DNA of 64,000 bases from Micrococcaceae bacterium Sec5.8 (GTDB lineage Bacteria > Actinomycetota > Actinomycetes > Actinomycetales > Micrococcaceae), in NCBI GenBank assembly GCA_039636775.1, contig CP143429.1, positions 2,728,001-2,792,000 of the forward strand, written 5' to 3'. A program made the position numbers and the translations under genes. The notes beneath the pieces are model-generated. The model saw nothing but the letters and a program-made list of their open reading frames with translations. It had not been told where the DNA came from and ran no database searches. Position 1 is the first letter of the stretch, and every line of letters starts with the position of its first letter. Positions 16,618 to 26,046 of the stretch are shown one piece after another.

Positions 16618-17445
16618 ATGCGGGCAGCAGCAAACAGTTCCCTCCCGGACCGGCGTCGCGGGCTTGGCGCTGATGCCGCTGCGGCCGCCGCCATTTTGCT
16701 GCTGGGACTTGTTCTTGCGGGAACAGGAGGCAGCATCCTTCTGCGCTGGCGGTCTTCCTCGTCTCGTCATCAATCGCTCGGATTCGAAGACCAGCTAGGG
16801 ATCGCTGCAAACACGGCCGGCCTGATAGTCATCGTCTGGTGGGCCCTCTCCCTGTTCATCGCTGTCGTGGCCGCCTGCCTGGAACGCCGGGGGAACCTCC
16901 GCGCAGCATCTGCGACCGGAAGGTTCGCCCCGGCTTTCATGCGCAGGCTGGCCTTGGCCACTCTGGGACTGCACCTGCTCACCGCCCCGCTGGCCGTGGC
17001 TTCGACTGCAGCCCCGGTACCGGATGCCGCCGTCATCCCCAAAGCGTCTGTGGCGTGGACTCCGACGGCCCTCCCGGCTGGGACTGGCACTGCGGCGGAC
17101 ACGTCCGCACCGGTTCCCGGGCCCACGCCCCGCCCCGGACAACCGGCGGCCAACCCTGCCGTCGCCGGTCCGCAGTGGCAGCCGCTCAGTCCGGTTGTCG
17201 ACCCCGGGCCGCTGGCCGCGCAGCCCCCGCGTCACCAACAGCCTTCCAGCCCGGCAAGCGAAGTGACGGTACGCCCCGGAGATTCACTCTGGAGCTTGTC
17301 GGCGGCCCGCCTCGGACCCTTCGCCTCGGACGTGGACATCGCCGTGGACTGGCCGCGGCTTTACCAAGCCAACAAGGACATCATCGGCGGGAACCCCAAC
17401 CTCCTGAGGCCCGGCCAGGTATTGAGACTTCCGGCCAGCGAGTGA
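16618..17445 (+). CDS. Membrane-anchored LysM-domain protein
   Basis: A 275-residue protein with two or three membrane segments in the first ~125 residues (AAAAAAILLLGLVLAGTGG, AGLIVIVWWALSLFIAVVAA and a third weaker one around LALATLGLHLLTAPLAV), a Pro/Ala-rich extracytoplasmic linker (~130-215), and a C-terminal LysM-type domain (SEVTVRPGDSLWSLSAARLG to LLRPGQVLRLPAS). LysM domains bind peptidoglycan GlcNAc residues, so this protein probably links the membrane to the wall. Start ATG 16618 is preceded by GGCGGAG. It is followed after 71 bp by the Rv3235-family gene in the same direction. The upstream region carries the TCAAA array, so its transcription may be controlled by an oligomerising DNA-binding protein. 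Confidence 0.85.
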   Translation: MRAAANSSLPDRRRGLGADAAAAAAILLLGLVLAGTGGSILLRWRSSSSRHQSLGFEDQLGIAANTAGLIVIVWWALSLFIAVVAACLERRGNLRAASATGRFAPAFMRRLALATLGLHLLTAPLAVASTAAPVPDAAVIPKASVAWTPTALPAGTGTAADTSAPVPGPTPRPGQPAANPAVAGPQWQPLSPVVDPGPLAAQPPRHQQPSSPASEVTVRPGDSLWSLSAARLGPFASDVDIAVDWPRLYQANKDIIGGNPNLLRPGQVLRLPASE

Positions 17446-17516
17446 TGACCGGATGAAGATACCAGCCGGGGCCCGGCAACCGCACGACTCCAAACTCCCC
17501 CAGTAAAGGAAGCATC

Positions 17517-18011
17517 ATGACCGCCTTGACCAGACACCATGCCGCTGCGGAAGCCGCAACGTCGATAACTCCGCCACTGCGCCTGGTGCCCGGCGGCGGC
17601 GCGCCGGAGGCGCGTCCGTCCGGTCCCCGCGTTCCGGCAGTTCCGCAGTTGCGCCTGGCTGATGAGGAACAGGAGGTATGCGCAATCTCGCGCAGCACCG
17701 TCCAGGCTGCCATAGAAGTACTGGCCGGCACCCGGCCGGCGCAGCAGCTGGCCCGTCGGCTCGATGAACGCTGCCTCGCTGCCCTGCAACACCGGGCCGC
17801 TTTGACCCGGCGCGTGCCGTGCGGGGCGAGTCCGACTGCAGGCCGGCTGCACCGCAATCCTTCCGTTCGGTCGGTCCGGGCGTGCCGCATTTCCGCTGAC
17901 ATCTATGAAGCAAGCGCCGTCGTGGTCGAGGAACTGCGGGTACGGGCGGTCGCCCTTCGGCTGGAGCGGTGCCGGCTGACCTGGCGGATCACCGTTCTGG
18001 AGATTGGCTGA
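17517..18011 (+). CDS. Rv3235-family protein
   Basis: A 164-residue Ala/Arg-rich protein with a poorly conserved N-terminus and a C-terminal region (from EEQEVCAISRSTVQAAIEVLAG to RVRAVALRLERCRLTWRITVLEIG) that matches the pattern of the small Rv3235-like proteins found near secA1 in actinobacteria. The function is unknown in the family. It is preceded by AAAGGAAG 6-7 nt before the ATG, a good ribosome-binding site, and probably shares a transcript with the LysM gene. Its end is followed by a strong terminator before the convergent secA. No membrane segment is apparent. Confidence 0.75.
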   Translation: MTALTRHHAAAEAATSITPPLRLVPGGGAPEARPSGPRVPAVPQLRLADEEQEVCAISRSTVQAAIEVLAGTRPAQQLARRLDERCLAALQHRAALTRRVPCGASPTAGRLHRNPSVRSVRACRISADIYEASAVVVEELRVRAVALRLERCRLTWRITVLEIG

Positions 18012-18080
18012 GGCCCGCCTGGCCCGGCCGCTGTAACGGTCTGGGGCTTGGCTGTTCGAAGCAACGGAAGGAGGAGCGCA

Positions 18081-18127
18081 CAGCCAGAAAGAGGACCGGA
18101 ACATGCTCCGGTCCTCTTTTCTGGCTG
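18081..18127. terminator. Bidirectional terminator between Rv3235-family gene and secA
   Basis: A ~20-bp stem with one bulge: AGAGGACCGGA pairs with TCCGGTCCTCT around an ACATGC loop and is extended by CAGCCAGAAA / TTTTCTGGCTG. The right arm contains TTTT. It lies between convergent genes ending at 18011 and 18178 and can terminate both. Confidence 0.85.
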
Positions 18128-18177
18128 CTTTCCTACTGCACGCCCCGTCCGGGCCGCGGTGTACTGCCCGCGGCCGG

Positions 18178-20913
18178 TTAGCGTTTCTTCTTTTTCCCCG
18201 GCCGGCGCGGCGCGTCCTGTCCGGCCTTGGCGGGGTTGCCGGAGCGGCCCGGGACTTTGGCCTCCACCCGGGTTTGGGCCGTACCGTCTTCTCCGGGTGC
18301 GGTGTATTGCAGCTGGGCCGGCTTTTCGGGCGCCTCCAACCCCGCGGCATGGATCTGCGGTTCCTGGTGTTCGGTGTGCTGGCCCGCGGCGTCCGCAACG
18401 ACGACGTCTGCGGCGGGCGTCACCTCGACCTCAAGGTTGAAGAGGAACCCGACGCTTTCCTCGCGGATGGCCTCCATCATTGCCTGGAACATGATGAAGC
18501 CCTCGCGCTGGTATTCCACCAGAGGGTCGCGCTGGGCCATGGCGCGCAGCCCGATGCCTTCCTTCAGGTAGTCCATCTCGTAGAGGTGTTCCTGCCATTT
18601 GCGGCCGATCACCGACAGAACGACGCGCCGCTCGAGTTCGCGCATGCTCTCGTGCCCGATGGTTTCTTCACGGGATTGGTAGACGAGGCGGGCATCGGAA
18701 AGGATCTCTTCCTTGAGGAATTCGACCGTGATTCGGGACTTTCCGCCGGCTTCGTCGATGACGTCGCGTGGCGTGACACTCAGAGGGTAGAGGGTCTTGA
18801 GGTTCGACCACAATAAGTTGAAGTCCCAGTCGTCACCATTGCCCTCAGCGGTGGCCTGCTCGATGAAGGCGGTGATGGTGTCCTCCAGGAAGAACTGGAC
18901 CTTTTCGTGCAAGTCGTCGCCCTCAAGAATGCGGCGGCGGTCACCGTAGATGGCTTCGCGCTGGCGGTTCAGGACGTCGTCGTACTTCAGGACGTTCTTG
19001 CGCTGTTCGGCGTTGCGGCCCTCTACCTGGCCTTGCGCGGAGGCGATGGCACGGGAGACGAGCTTGGATTCGAGGGCGACGTCGTCCGGCACGGAACTGT
19101 TCATGAGCCGTTCCGCCGCCCCGGAGTTGAACAGGCGCATCAGGTCATCCGTCAGCGACAGGTAGAACCGGGACTCGCCGGGGTCGCCCTGACGGCCGGA
19201 GCGGCCGCGGAGCTGGTTGTCGATTCGCCGTGATTCGTGGCGCTCGGTGCCCAGCACGTACAGGCCGCCGTAGGTCAGGACTTCCTCGTGCTCGTCTTTG
19301 ACGGACTGCTTGGCGGCCTCGAAGGCAGCCGGCCAGGCTGCCTCATATTCTTCGGAGTTCTCTTCCGGATCCAGTCCGCGCGAAGCCAACTCGGCGACGG
19401 CGGTGAACTCGGCGTTGCCGCCGAGCATGATGTCGGTACCGCGGCCGGCCATGTTGGTCGCCACGGTGACGGCACCCTTGCGCCCGGCCTGGGCCACAAT
19501 CGCTGCCTCACGGGCGTGGTTTTTAGCGTTGAGGACCTCGTGCCGGATGCCCTCCTTGGCCAGCAGCCGGGAGAGATACTCGCTCTTCTCGACGCTCGTA
19601 GTGCCGACCAGGACCGGCTGGCCCTCTTCATGCCGCTCGGCGATGTCCTTGACGACGGCGTCGAATTTGACGGCCTCGTTCTTATAGACAAGGTCGGCCT
19701 GGTCAATTCTCGTCATGTCCCGGTTGGTCGGGATCGCGACGACACCCAGTTTGTAGGTGCTCATAAATTCTGCGGCTTCGGTTTCGGCAGTACCGGTCAT
19801 GCCTGCGAGCTTGTCGTACATGCGGAAGTAGTTCTGCAAGGTGACCGTGGCGAGGGTCTGGTTTTCAGCCTTGATCTCGACGCCCTCTTTGGCTTCGATC
19901 GCCTGGTGCATGCCCTCGTTATAGCGCCGGCCGGCCAGGATACGGCCGGTGTGCTCGTCAACGATCAGGACTTCACCGTCGAGGATGACGTAATCCTTGT
20001 CCCGCTTGAACAGTTCCTTGGCCTTGATGGCGTTGTTCAGGAAACCGATCAGCGGGGTGTTGGCGGACTCGTACAGGTTGTGGATGCCGAGGTAATCCTC
20101 GACCTTCTCGATGCCGGCTTCAAGCACACCAACGGTGCGCTTCTTTTCGTCGACTTCGTAGTCCTCCTCGGACTTGAGCCGGGTGACCACCTTGGCGAAC
20201 TCGCTGTACCAGCGGTTGGTGTCGCCCTGGGCTGGTCCGGAGATGATCAGAGGGGTCCGGGCTTCATCGATGAGAATGGAGTCCACTTCATCGACAATGG
20301 CGAAATGGTGGCCGCGCTGGACGAGCTCGGATCTGTCCCACGCCATGTTGTCGCGGAGGTAGTCGAAGCCGAATTCGTTGTTGGTGCCGTAGGTGATGTC
20401 CGCGGTGTACTGTTCGCGGCGCACGGAGGGGTCCTGGTTTGACAGGATGCAGCCGCTCGTCAGGCCCAGGAACCGGTACACCCGTCCCATGAGGTCCGAC
20501 TGGTATTCAGCCAGGTAGTCGTTGACGGTGATAACGTGCACGCCGTTGCCGGTGAGGGCGTTCAGGTAGGCCGGAGCGGTGGCTACCAGGGTCTTGCCTT
20601 CACCGGTCTTCATCTCCGCAATATTGCCCAGGTGCAGGGCAGCGCCGCCCATCAACTGGACGTCGAAGTGGCGCATCCCCAGCGTGCGCGAGGAGGCCTC
20701 GCGGACTGCGGCGAACGCCTCGGGCAGGAGATCATCCAGTATTTCGCCGTCAGCGTGCCGGGCCCTGAGACGGTCTGTTTCTTCGCGCAACTCGGCGTCG
20801 CTGAAGGTCTGGAAGGAGCTTTCCAGGGCGTTAATGGAATCAGCATAGTTCCGCAGCTGCCTTAGGGTTTTTTTGTCACCCGTGCGGAGAAGTTTTTCGA
20901 TAAGTGATGCCAC
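18178..20913 (-). CDS. secA: Preprotein translocase ATPase SecA
   Basis: A 911-residue motor that drives Sec-dependent export through SecYEG at the cytoplasmic membrane. Visible features are the N-terminal helicase-like domain with Walker [12 protein letters not shown] (~100-110), [31 protein letters not shown] (Walker B region), [17 protein letters not shown] and [15 protein letters not shown]. The C-terminus is low-complexity and ends in a lysine-rich KKKKR tail without the Cys/His zinc motif of E. coli SecA, which is usual for actinobacterial SecA1. GTG start with GGGAG about 9 nt upstream. In other actinobacteria secA follows hpf, comF, lpqB and mtrBA, as it does here apart from an inserted YcaQ-like gene. 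Confidence 0.98.
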   Translation of the reverse strand: MASLIEKLLRTGDKKTLRQLRNYADSINALESSFQTFSDAELREETDRLRARHADGEILDDLLPEAFAAVREASSRTLGMRHFDVQLMGGAALHLGNIAEMKTGEGKTLVATAPAYLNALTGNGVHVITVNDYLAEYQSDLMGRVYRFLGLTSGCILSNQDPSVRREQYTADITYGTNNEFGFDYLRDNMAWDRSELVQRGHHFAIVDEVDSILIDEARTPLIISGPAQGDTNRWYSEFAKVVTRLKSEEDYEVDEKKRTVGVLEAGIEKVEDYLGIHNLYESANTPLIGFLNNAIKAKELFKRDKDYVILDGEVLIVDEHTGRILAGRRYNEGMHQAIEAKEGVEIKAENQTLATVTLQNYFRMYDKLAGMTGTAETEAAEFMSTYKLGVVAIPTNRDMTRIDQADLVYKNEAVKFDAVVKDIAERHEEGQPVLVGTTSVEKSEYLSRLLAKEGIRHEVLNAKNHAREAAIVAQAGRKGAVTVATNMAGRGTDIMLGGNAEFTAVAELASRGLDPEENSEEYEAAWPAAFEAAKQSVKDEHEEVLTYGGLYVLGTERHESRRIDNQLRGRSGRQGDPGESRFYLSLTDDLMRLFNSGAAERLMNSSVPDDVALESKLVSRAIASAQGQVEGRNAEQRKNVLKYDDVLNRQREAIYGDRRRILEGDDLHEKVQFFLEDTITAFIEQATAEGNGDDWDFNLLWSNLKTLYPLSVTPRDVIDEAGGKSRITVEFLKEEILSDARLVYQSREETIGHESMRELERRVVLSVIGRKWQEHLYEMDYLKEGIGLRAMAQRDPLVEYQREGFIMFQAMMEAIREESVGFLFNLEVEVTPAADVVVADAAGQHTEHQEPQIHAAGLEAPEKPAQLQYTAPGEDGTAQTRVEAKVPGRSGNPAKAGQDAPRRPGKKKKR

Positions 20914-20983
20914 GTGAAGTTGCTCCCAGTCTCAAGCTGCCGAATTCTGGCGTGTTTAGTCTACGGGAGAGACGCAGCGGCGG

Positions 20984-22243
20984 TTACGCCTGTTCCCTCT
21001 CAGCGGATCCACCGCGTCCCGCTCCGCACACGGCGTCGGCGAGCGCCGGCGCCAGGTCCCCTTTCGGGAACACAACAACCCGGTCCAGTGCAAGCCACTC
21101 TGCCATGAGCCTGAGTTCGGCGGCCAGTTCGACCGCGGTGTCGGCGGGAGCTCCCGGTTCCGCGTAGGCCGCCTTCGCCAGCAAAAGACCGTTGGCGCGG
21201 TCGGCTTTGAGGTCCACACGGGCCACCATTCCATCGCGGAGCAGGAACGGCAGCACGTAATATCCGTGCCGGCGTTTAGGCTCCGGGGTGTAGATCTCGA
21301 TGCGGTAGTGGAAGTTGAACAGGTCTTCGAGGCGTCGCCGCTCAAAGACCAGCGAGTCGAAGGGACTCAGGAGCGCACGGCCGGTGGCGGTGCGGGGCAG
21401 CTTCGCCTCGATATGCCGGTAGACGGGCTTGTCCCAACCGCGCACCGTAACAGGCAGGAGCTTTCCGGCGTCCACCAGGTGCGCCACGGCCGCCGCAGAC
21501 GGACGCATGGGCATCCGGAAGTAGTCCGCAAAGCACCGCAGCGTGCCGATCCCGTGGGCCTGGGCGGCGGCATCAATGAGGCGCACCAGCGCGTTCTCTG
21601 GATCCGGTCCTGCCTCCGGGGTGCCGGAGGTCCCGGCCGGGCGTTCGGTGAGCACCCTGGACGTGAGGGTGTAGCGCCGCTCGAAGGACTCTGTGCGGGA
21701 TGCGGCCGAAATATGGCCTGCCTCGAACAGATGCTCCAGAACCCTTTTCACCGCGTTCCAATTCCAGCCCCAATTGTCCTGTTGCCGGTCCTCGATGTGA
21801 CCCAGGCGGGCGGTGAGTTCGGCGGCGGTCAGCGGCGGTCCGTCGGCCAGCGCCTCAAGGACGCGGGACGCGACACTTTTCCGCAGGTCCGCGTCCATGT
21901 TGTGCGCCCCCACCCAGGAGCGGTTTTGCCACAGGGTCAGGTCCTGGAAATGCTCAGGGCGGATAAAACTGGCCTCGTGCGCCCAGTACTCCATCATGCG
22001 GCGCGGGTGGGTGCCGGCCATCCGGCGAAGGATGGCGCGGTCATAGTTGCCCAACCGGGAAAAGAACGGCAGATAGTGGCTCCGCGCCAGAACATTGACG
22101 GAATCGATCTGGACCAGCTGGAGCCGGGCAAAAGTACGGCCCACCGCCCGTACGCTGACGGGTCCGGCGGGCCGTACCTTATCCAATCCCTGGGCTGCCA
22201 GTGCGATCCGCCGTGCCTGCTTGAGGCTCAGCACTTCCTGCAC
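20984..22243 (-). CDS. YcaQ-like winged-helix protein (interstrand crosslink DNA glycosylase family)
   Basis: A 419-residue protein of the HTH_42/YcaQ family. The start VQEVLSLKQARRIALAAQGL, the segment QIDSVNVLARSHYLPFFSRLGNYD, and the C-terminal FDSLVFERRRLEDLFNFHYRIEIYTPEPKRRHGYYVLPFLLRDGMVARVDLK are typical. E. coli YcaQ and Streptomyces AlkX/AlkZ are DNA glycosylases that unhook crosslinks formed by bifunctional alkylating agents. The glycosylase motif region QIDSVNVLAR is seen (AlkZ-type enzymes carry a catalytic QxQ motif here), but I cannot confirm all catalytic residues by eye. GTG start at 22243 after AAGGG. It sits between hpf and secA, which are usually adjacent in this conserved gene order. 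Confidence 0.85.
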   Translation of the reverse strand: MQEVLSLKQARRIALAAQGLDKVRPAGPVSVRAVGRTFARLQLVQIDSVNVLARSHYLPFFSRLGNYDRAILRRMAGTHPRRMMEYWAHEASFIRPEHFQDLTLWQNRSWVGAHNMDADLRKSVASRVLEALADGPPLTAAELTARLGHIEDRQQDNWGWNWNAVKRVLEHLFEAGHISAASRTESFERRYTLTSRVLTERPAGTSGTPEAGPDPENALVRLIDAAAQAHGIGTLRCFADYFRMPMRPSAAAVAHLVDAGKLLPVTVRGWDKPVYRHIEAKLPRTATGRALLSPFDSLVFERRRLEDLFNFHYRIEIYTPEPKRRHGYYVLPFLLRDGMVARVDLKADRANGLLLAKAAYAEPGAPADTAVELAAELRLMAEWLALDRVVVFPKGDLAPALADAVCGAGRGGSAEREQA

Positions 22244-22275
22244 GCCTGTCCCTTCATTGGATGGTCGGCACCAGC

Positions 22276-23001
22276 TTATGCGCTGGCGGGCTCATCCTCG
22301 GAGCGGTAAGCCAGGATCTTCTCTTCCAGCGGAGCCTGGCCCGGCTCACACGTCTGGTCCAGACTGATCACCCCGTAGGTCCATCCCTCGCGGCGGTACA
22401 CGACGGACGGCGCCTTGGTCTCCTTGTCCACGAAAAGATAGAAATCATGGCCCACGAGCTCCATGTTGTCTACTGCATCATCAAGGGTGAGCGATGCTGC
22501 GGGAAAGACCTTCCGGCGGATGAGTACAGGCGAGTCTCCGGCGGGGATATCGTTCTCAACCTCATACGGCGACTTCTCCGCGGGAGCCGTTTTGGGCTCC
22601 TGCCAGTGATTGGCCTCGACGTAGATGGGCTCGCTGGTGCTGGCGGGCTCAAGGGTGGCCGTCGCCTCCGTGACGGACTTGGGGGTGTGCCGGCCATGGT
22701 GGACCTTTTTGCGGTCCTTTGCTCGGCGCAAGCGTTCGAGGAGCTTGTTGTAGGCGAGATCGAACGCGGCAAACTTGTCAGCGGCGCTGGCTTCGGCTCG
22801 AATGACGGGGCCCCGCCCCAGGACGGTGAGCTCAACCGTGAGCATCTCGTCGGTCTGCCGGGCCTTGGTCTCCTTGGAAACCTTCGCGTCCACTCTCTGG
22901 ACTTTGTCCCCCAGCGACGCGATCTTCGAGATCTTCTCGTCGGCGTACTCGCGGAAACGGTCCGAGACCGTCAAATTACGTCCGCTGATCATGAACTCCA
23001 T
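22276..23001 (-). CDS. hpf: Long-form ribosome hibernation promoting factor
   Basis: A 241-residue protein with the S30AE/YfiA domain at the N-terminus (EFMISGRNLTVSDRFREYADEKISKIASLGDKVQ, ~1-105), an alanine/proline-rich linker, and the C-terminal dimerisation domain of long HPF (LIRRKVFPAASLTLDDAVDNMELVGHDFYLFVDKETKAPSVVYRREGWTYGVISL, ~180-240). The family binds the 30S decoding centre and pairs ribosomes into inactive 100S dimers in stationary phase. I use the ATG at 23001 because GGAGG lies 7 nt upstream; a TTG at 23013 is within that Shine-Dalgarno. The 163-bp upstream gap to comF holds a separate promoter, as expected for a stress-induced gene. Confidence 0.95.
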   Translation of the reverse strand: MEFMISGRNLTVSDRFREYADEKISKIASLGDKVQRVDAKVSKETKARQTDEMLTVELTVLGRGPVIRAEASAADKFAAFDLAYNKLLERLRRAKDRKKVHHGRHTPKSVTEATATLEPASTSEPIYVEANHWQEPKTAPAEKSPYEVENDIPAGDSPVLIRRKVFPAASLTLDDAVDNMELVGHDFYLFVDKETKAPSVVYRREGWTYGVISLDQTCEPGQAPLEEKILAYRSEDEPASA

Positions 23002-23164
23002 GGTGCCCTCCAAATGACTTCGGTGACACGACGGCGGTACTTCCGGGGGGCCGATCTGACTGACAGTCGAGCCCCTTTCCGAGCCGCTATCGACAGGTAC
23101 ATCTATTCTTGGTACCCATCTCCGACGTTAGTTCATAGCCCCCTCTAATTCATCCTTTTTCGGT

Positions 23165-24184
23165 TTATATTTTGCTTGAGGGGCTTTCTTCCGCCAGCTG
23201 GCGGCCTGCCTCGCCCAGATTGTGCGTCACCGGCGGGCGTGTCGCGGCGAGGACGACGGCGCCCCGCACCAGAGCGCCGGCCTCCCGCAAGGCCCGTGCA
23301 GCTTCGGCCAACGTGGCCCCGGTCGTGAGGACATCATCGACGATGATGCAGGGCTGTCCCGTCAGGTCGGGACAGAACGGACCACGGCGCACCCGCATGG
23401 ATCCGCGCACCCGTTGCGCCCGGTTTTTGCGCCCCAAGCCCTTCTGCCCGCCGGGTCCTGCCCCGATCCCGGGGAGGCTGTAGCCGGCCCCGGCCACCCT
23501 GGCCCGCCCTCCGGTCTTCCGGAGGGCGGCGACGGTGCTCACCCGGCAGTACGGTTCCCCTTCGGTCCAGGTCCGGCCGATCCGGTCCAGCAATACGTGG
23601 ACCGGGCTGAAGCCCCGCTTCCGGTAGGCCCGGCTGCTGGTCGGCACTGGCACCAGCAGCAGACCCGGGGTCTGCCCGGCAGCTGCCTTGATGGCTCGGG
23701 CCAGGCCGATGGACAACACCACGGCGAGCTGTCGCTGGCCGTGGCGTTTGAAGGACAGTACCGTCTGCGCCAGCTCCGCGCGGTAGGTTCCAGCAGCCAC
23801 GACCGGAAGGAGCACGGACCCGTCGACGTCCATGAGGGCCGGGGCTTGTGCTTCTGCCCGGAACGGTTGGCGCATCAGCTGACGGACCTGCCGTTCGCAA
23901 CCGCCGCAAAGCGTCAGATCTTCTGCTCCACAACATACGCAATCCACCGGCGTCGCGAGCGCAAGGACTTCGGCCGCGGCTGCCGCGGCCGACTCCGCGA
24001 GCCGTGCCAGCGGCCGGCGGTAACCGCCGCGGTGTCTTGCCGTGCCCGCGGCAACCGGGGCGAGGTCGGGGTCGGCCGGGCGCGTGCGCCGGCGGGGGCC
24101 TGTGCCGGCCCGGCTCCGGGGGCGGCTTTGGTCGCCGGCTTGACCGTCTTGCTCGCCGTCCCGGGCTGGCGGGGGTGTCTCCAT
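23165..24184 (-). CDS. ComF-family phosphoribosyltransferase-like protein
   Basis: A protein of up to 339 residues. After a long Arg/Pro-rich N-terminal extension (~1-80, perhaps partly not translated) come a zinc-ribbon-like CVCCG...CGGC motif (~83-95), the ComF core (YRAELAQTVLSFKRHGQRQLA, LLLVPVPTSSRAYRKRGFSPVHVL), and a PRPP-binding loop CIIVDDVLTTGATL (~285-300). ComF proteins act in DNA uptake or use in competent bacteria; in actinobacteria their role is unclear. The position between lpqB and hpf equals Rv3242c in mycobacteria. The start codon is uncertain because no clear ribosome-binding site is seen at 24184. Confidence 0.85.
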   Translation of the reverse strand: METPPPARDGEQDGQAGDQSRPRSRAGTGPRRRTRPADPDLAPVAAGTARHRGGYRRPLARLAESAAAAAAEVLALATPVDCVCCGAEDLTLCGGCERQVRQLMRQPFRAEAQAPALMDVDGSVLLPVVAAGTYRAELAQTVLSFKRHGQRQLAVVLSIGLARAIKAAAGQTPGLLLVPVPTSSRAYRKRGFSPVHVLLDRIGRTWTEGEPYCRVSTVAALRKTGGRARVAGAGYSLPGIGAGPGGQKGLGRKNRAQRVRGSMRVRRGPFCPDLTGQPCIIVDDVLTTGATLAEAARALREAGALVRGAVVLAATRPPVTHNLGEAGRQLAEESPSSKI

Positions 24185-24324
24185 CCGGCAAGTTTCCGCC
24201 TCTGCGGCGGACGCAAAGCGGCCCGTGGCAGCTTATGTGGACACGCGGCGCGGATCACCGCGGGCAGAAGGATGCCTGCGCGACCGCTGTCGACGACCGC
24301 TTCCGCAGGGAGCTGGCCGGAACC

Positions 24325-26046
24325 CTATCCCGGGTACGACGGATCGATGGGCCCCTTGAGCTGGGGGGACCAGCCGTTGCCGAGCCGCAGGAAGATGCCG
24401 TCGGCGGACTGGGCATAGATTTCTTCGCTGCCGTTGCCGGCGCTGAGCGCGGTGAGGCCCGGCCACGGGGCGAGCTGTTGCGGCTGGGATGACGTGAGGT
24501 ACAGCAGTTCCGGGGTGACGGGCTCGGTCGAGGAGCCCTTCATGACGGCAACCGTCGAGTCATCGACCCACACGCCTTGATCCGGATTGCTGGTCGCCAA
24601 CAGCGTCGTCGGCACAGTAAGTTCCTTGGGGGTGCCGTCGGCTGCCCGGACGATACCGGCGATCTGGACCCGGGTCTTGCCATTCTGCTCCGTCAGGACG
24701 AGGGCGCGGGTGCCTTCGCGGGAGATCCGAACCTCCTTGACGGAGCGCCCGGCAAGCCAGGCGGGCGACAGGGTGACGGCGGGGACGGCGGCGCCTTCGG
24801 TCACGCCGCCCGGCCGGTGGGCGATCAGTTCCGTGGCGCCGCTGGCCCCCGGGCCCGCCGTCCAGACCCAGTCGTACCGGTCGAAAGACGGCCGGGTCAA
24901 GGTAGCGCGGGTGGTCAGGGCGCGGGCGGGCTGGCCGGGCACGATGGAGTACAACGTCCCGCGGCCGGCGTTGAGGAAGGCGACGGCCTGCGAGACCGGG
25001 GACTCCGCCGGAACCCGGGGAGCCAGGGCCGACACCGCCTGCATGTCAGGAAGCGGCGAGATCCGGTTGTTCTCGTACCGGACCAGATCGTTGTTGCTCA
25101 CGGCGATTTGGCGGGCTGGAACGTTCTTGTCCCGGATCGGCGGAAGCACCGAACCGTTGTCATCCACACGCACCAGATCCTGGTTGGCCCGGAGCTCCAC
25201 ATTGATGACGTCGGGCTGGCTGCGGAACGTGAGGGCGAGCTGGGTCTGCATCCGCAACCGGTCCTCATTGGACGCCTCAACGAGGTCCTTCGCTGTCAGG
25301 TCCACCTGCGCTGCGCCGGACACCACCGGGACCGATTCGCGGGCCAGCTTAATGCCCGAGGGGAAGGCGCTGACCACCGCACCCTTGAGATACGGTGCCG
25401 GGCCGCCGAGCAATGCGCTGGTCATGGCCTTGACGGTCTTCTTCTTGATGAACCACCGGACATCGGGCACGGCGTACGTATACGTCGGGTCATAGAAGTA
25501 GATCGGATAGGCGCCGTAGATGACTTTGAATGTTTCTTCCGGGATCGCCGTCCCGTCCGGGAGTTCCGCAATGCGCCACTGTCCGTCCACCTTGGTCAGG
25601 GTGGCGGGAATATTTTCCTTGGTCCCTTCGGGGAGCTGGGTGGCGACCCCGTCCACATCGACGGAATAGGACACGTCCAGTTCGTAATTGAAGACGTTTT
25701 CCACGCCAGTCGGCACAACACGGGCCGACCGGAAGACGAGCACCCGCTGGTCAGGCTTCCAGGTCACCGACGACGCCTGGGTCAGATATTGCCGCGCGAC
25801 GGCGTAGTCGTCCTCGTAGCCGCTGCCAGCGAGATAGAAGTCCTCGATCACCGCTTCCGGCCCGGCCCCCTCACGGGGGGCGGACGGGAAGAACACGGGG
25901 GCGTTATTGGGGTTGCCGGCGCTCTCGTCGGTGCTTTTTCCGACCGGGCCCGACCGGGGGATCTGCGCACACGAGGTCAGCAGGAACACCAGCACCACCA
26001 GCAACGCCGCCGCGGCACGGCTGGCCTTCCGTGAGGTCTGGCTCAT
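24325..26046 (-). CDS. lpqB: Lipoprotein LpqB
   Basis: A 573-residue lipoprotein with signal peptide [20 protein letters not shown] and lipobox LLTSC (lipidated Cys26). It has the GerMN-type domain in the N-terminal half (from [18 protein letters not shown] to [30 protein letters not shown]) and a beta-propeller-like C-terminal half ([35 protein letters not shown]). LpqB is the extracytoplasmic accessory factor of MtrB and modulates the MtrAB two-component system. Its start overlaps the end of mtrB by 4 bases, so it is translationally coupled in the mtrA-mtrB-lpqB operon. Confidence 0.95.
   Translation of the reverse strand: MSQTSRKASRAAAALLVVLVFLLTSCAQIPRSGPVGKSTDESAGNPNNAPVFFPSAPREGAGPEAVIEDFYLAGSGYEDDYAVARQYLTQASSVTWKPDQRVLVFRSARVVPTGVENVFNYELDVSYSVDVDGVATQLPEGTKENIPATLTKVDGQWRIAELPDGTAIPEETFKVIYGAYPIYFYDPTYTYAVPDVRWFIKKKTVKAMTSALLGGPAPYLKGAVVSAFPSGIKLARESVPVVSGAAQVDLTAKDLVEASNEDRLRMQTQLALTFRSQPDVINVELRANQDLVRVDDNGSVLPPIRDKNVPARQIAVSNNDLVRYENNRISPLPDMQAVSALAPRVPAESPVSQAVAFLNAGRGTLYSIVPGQPARALTTRATLTRPSFDRYDWVWTAGPGASGATELIAHRPGGVTEGAAVPAVTLSPAWLAGRSVKEVRISREGTRALVLTEQNGKTRVQIAGIVRAADGTPKELTVPTTLLATSNPDQGVWVDDSTVAVMKGSSTEPVTPELLYLTSSQPQQLAPWPGLTALSAGNGSEEIYAQSADGIFLRLGNGWSPQLKGPIDPSYPG

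Noticed and set aside
19237..20442. Open frame of 401 codons on the plus strand inside secA
   Set aside because: Fully antisense to SecA motifs; no domain, ribosome-binding site or context of its own.
23002..23164. Leader of hpf considered as a riboswitch
   Set aside because: Only short pairing (GGTAC/GTACC) is visible; no match to a known riboswitch consensus and no terminator, so it is not reported as such.
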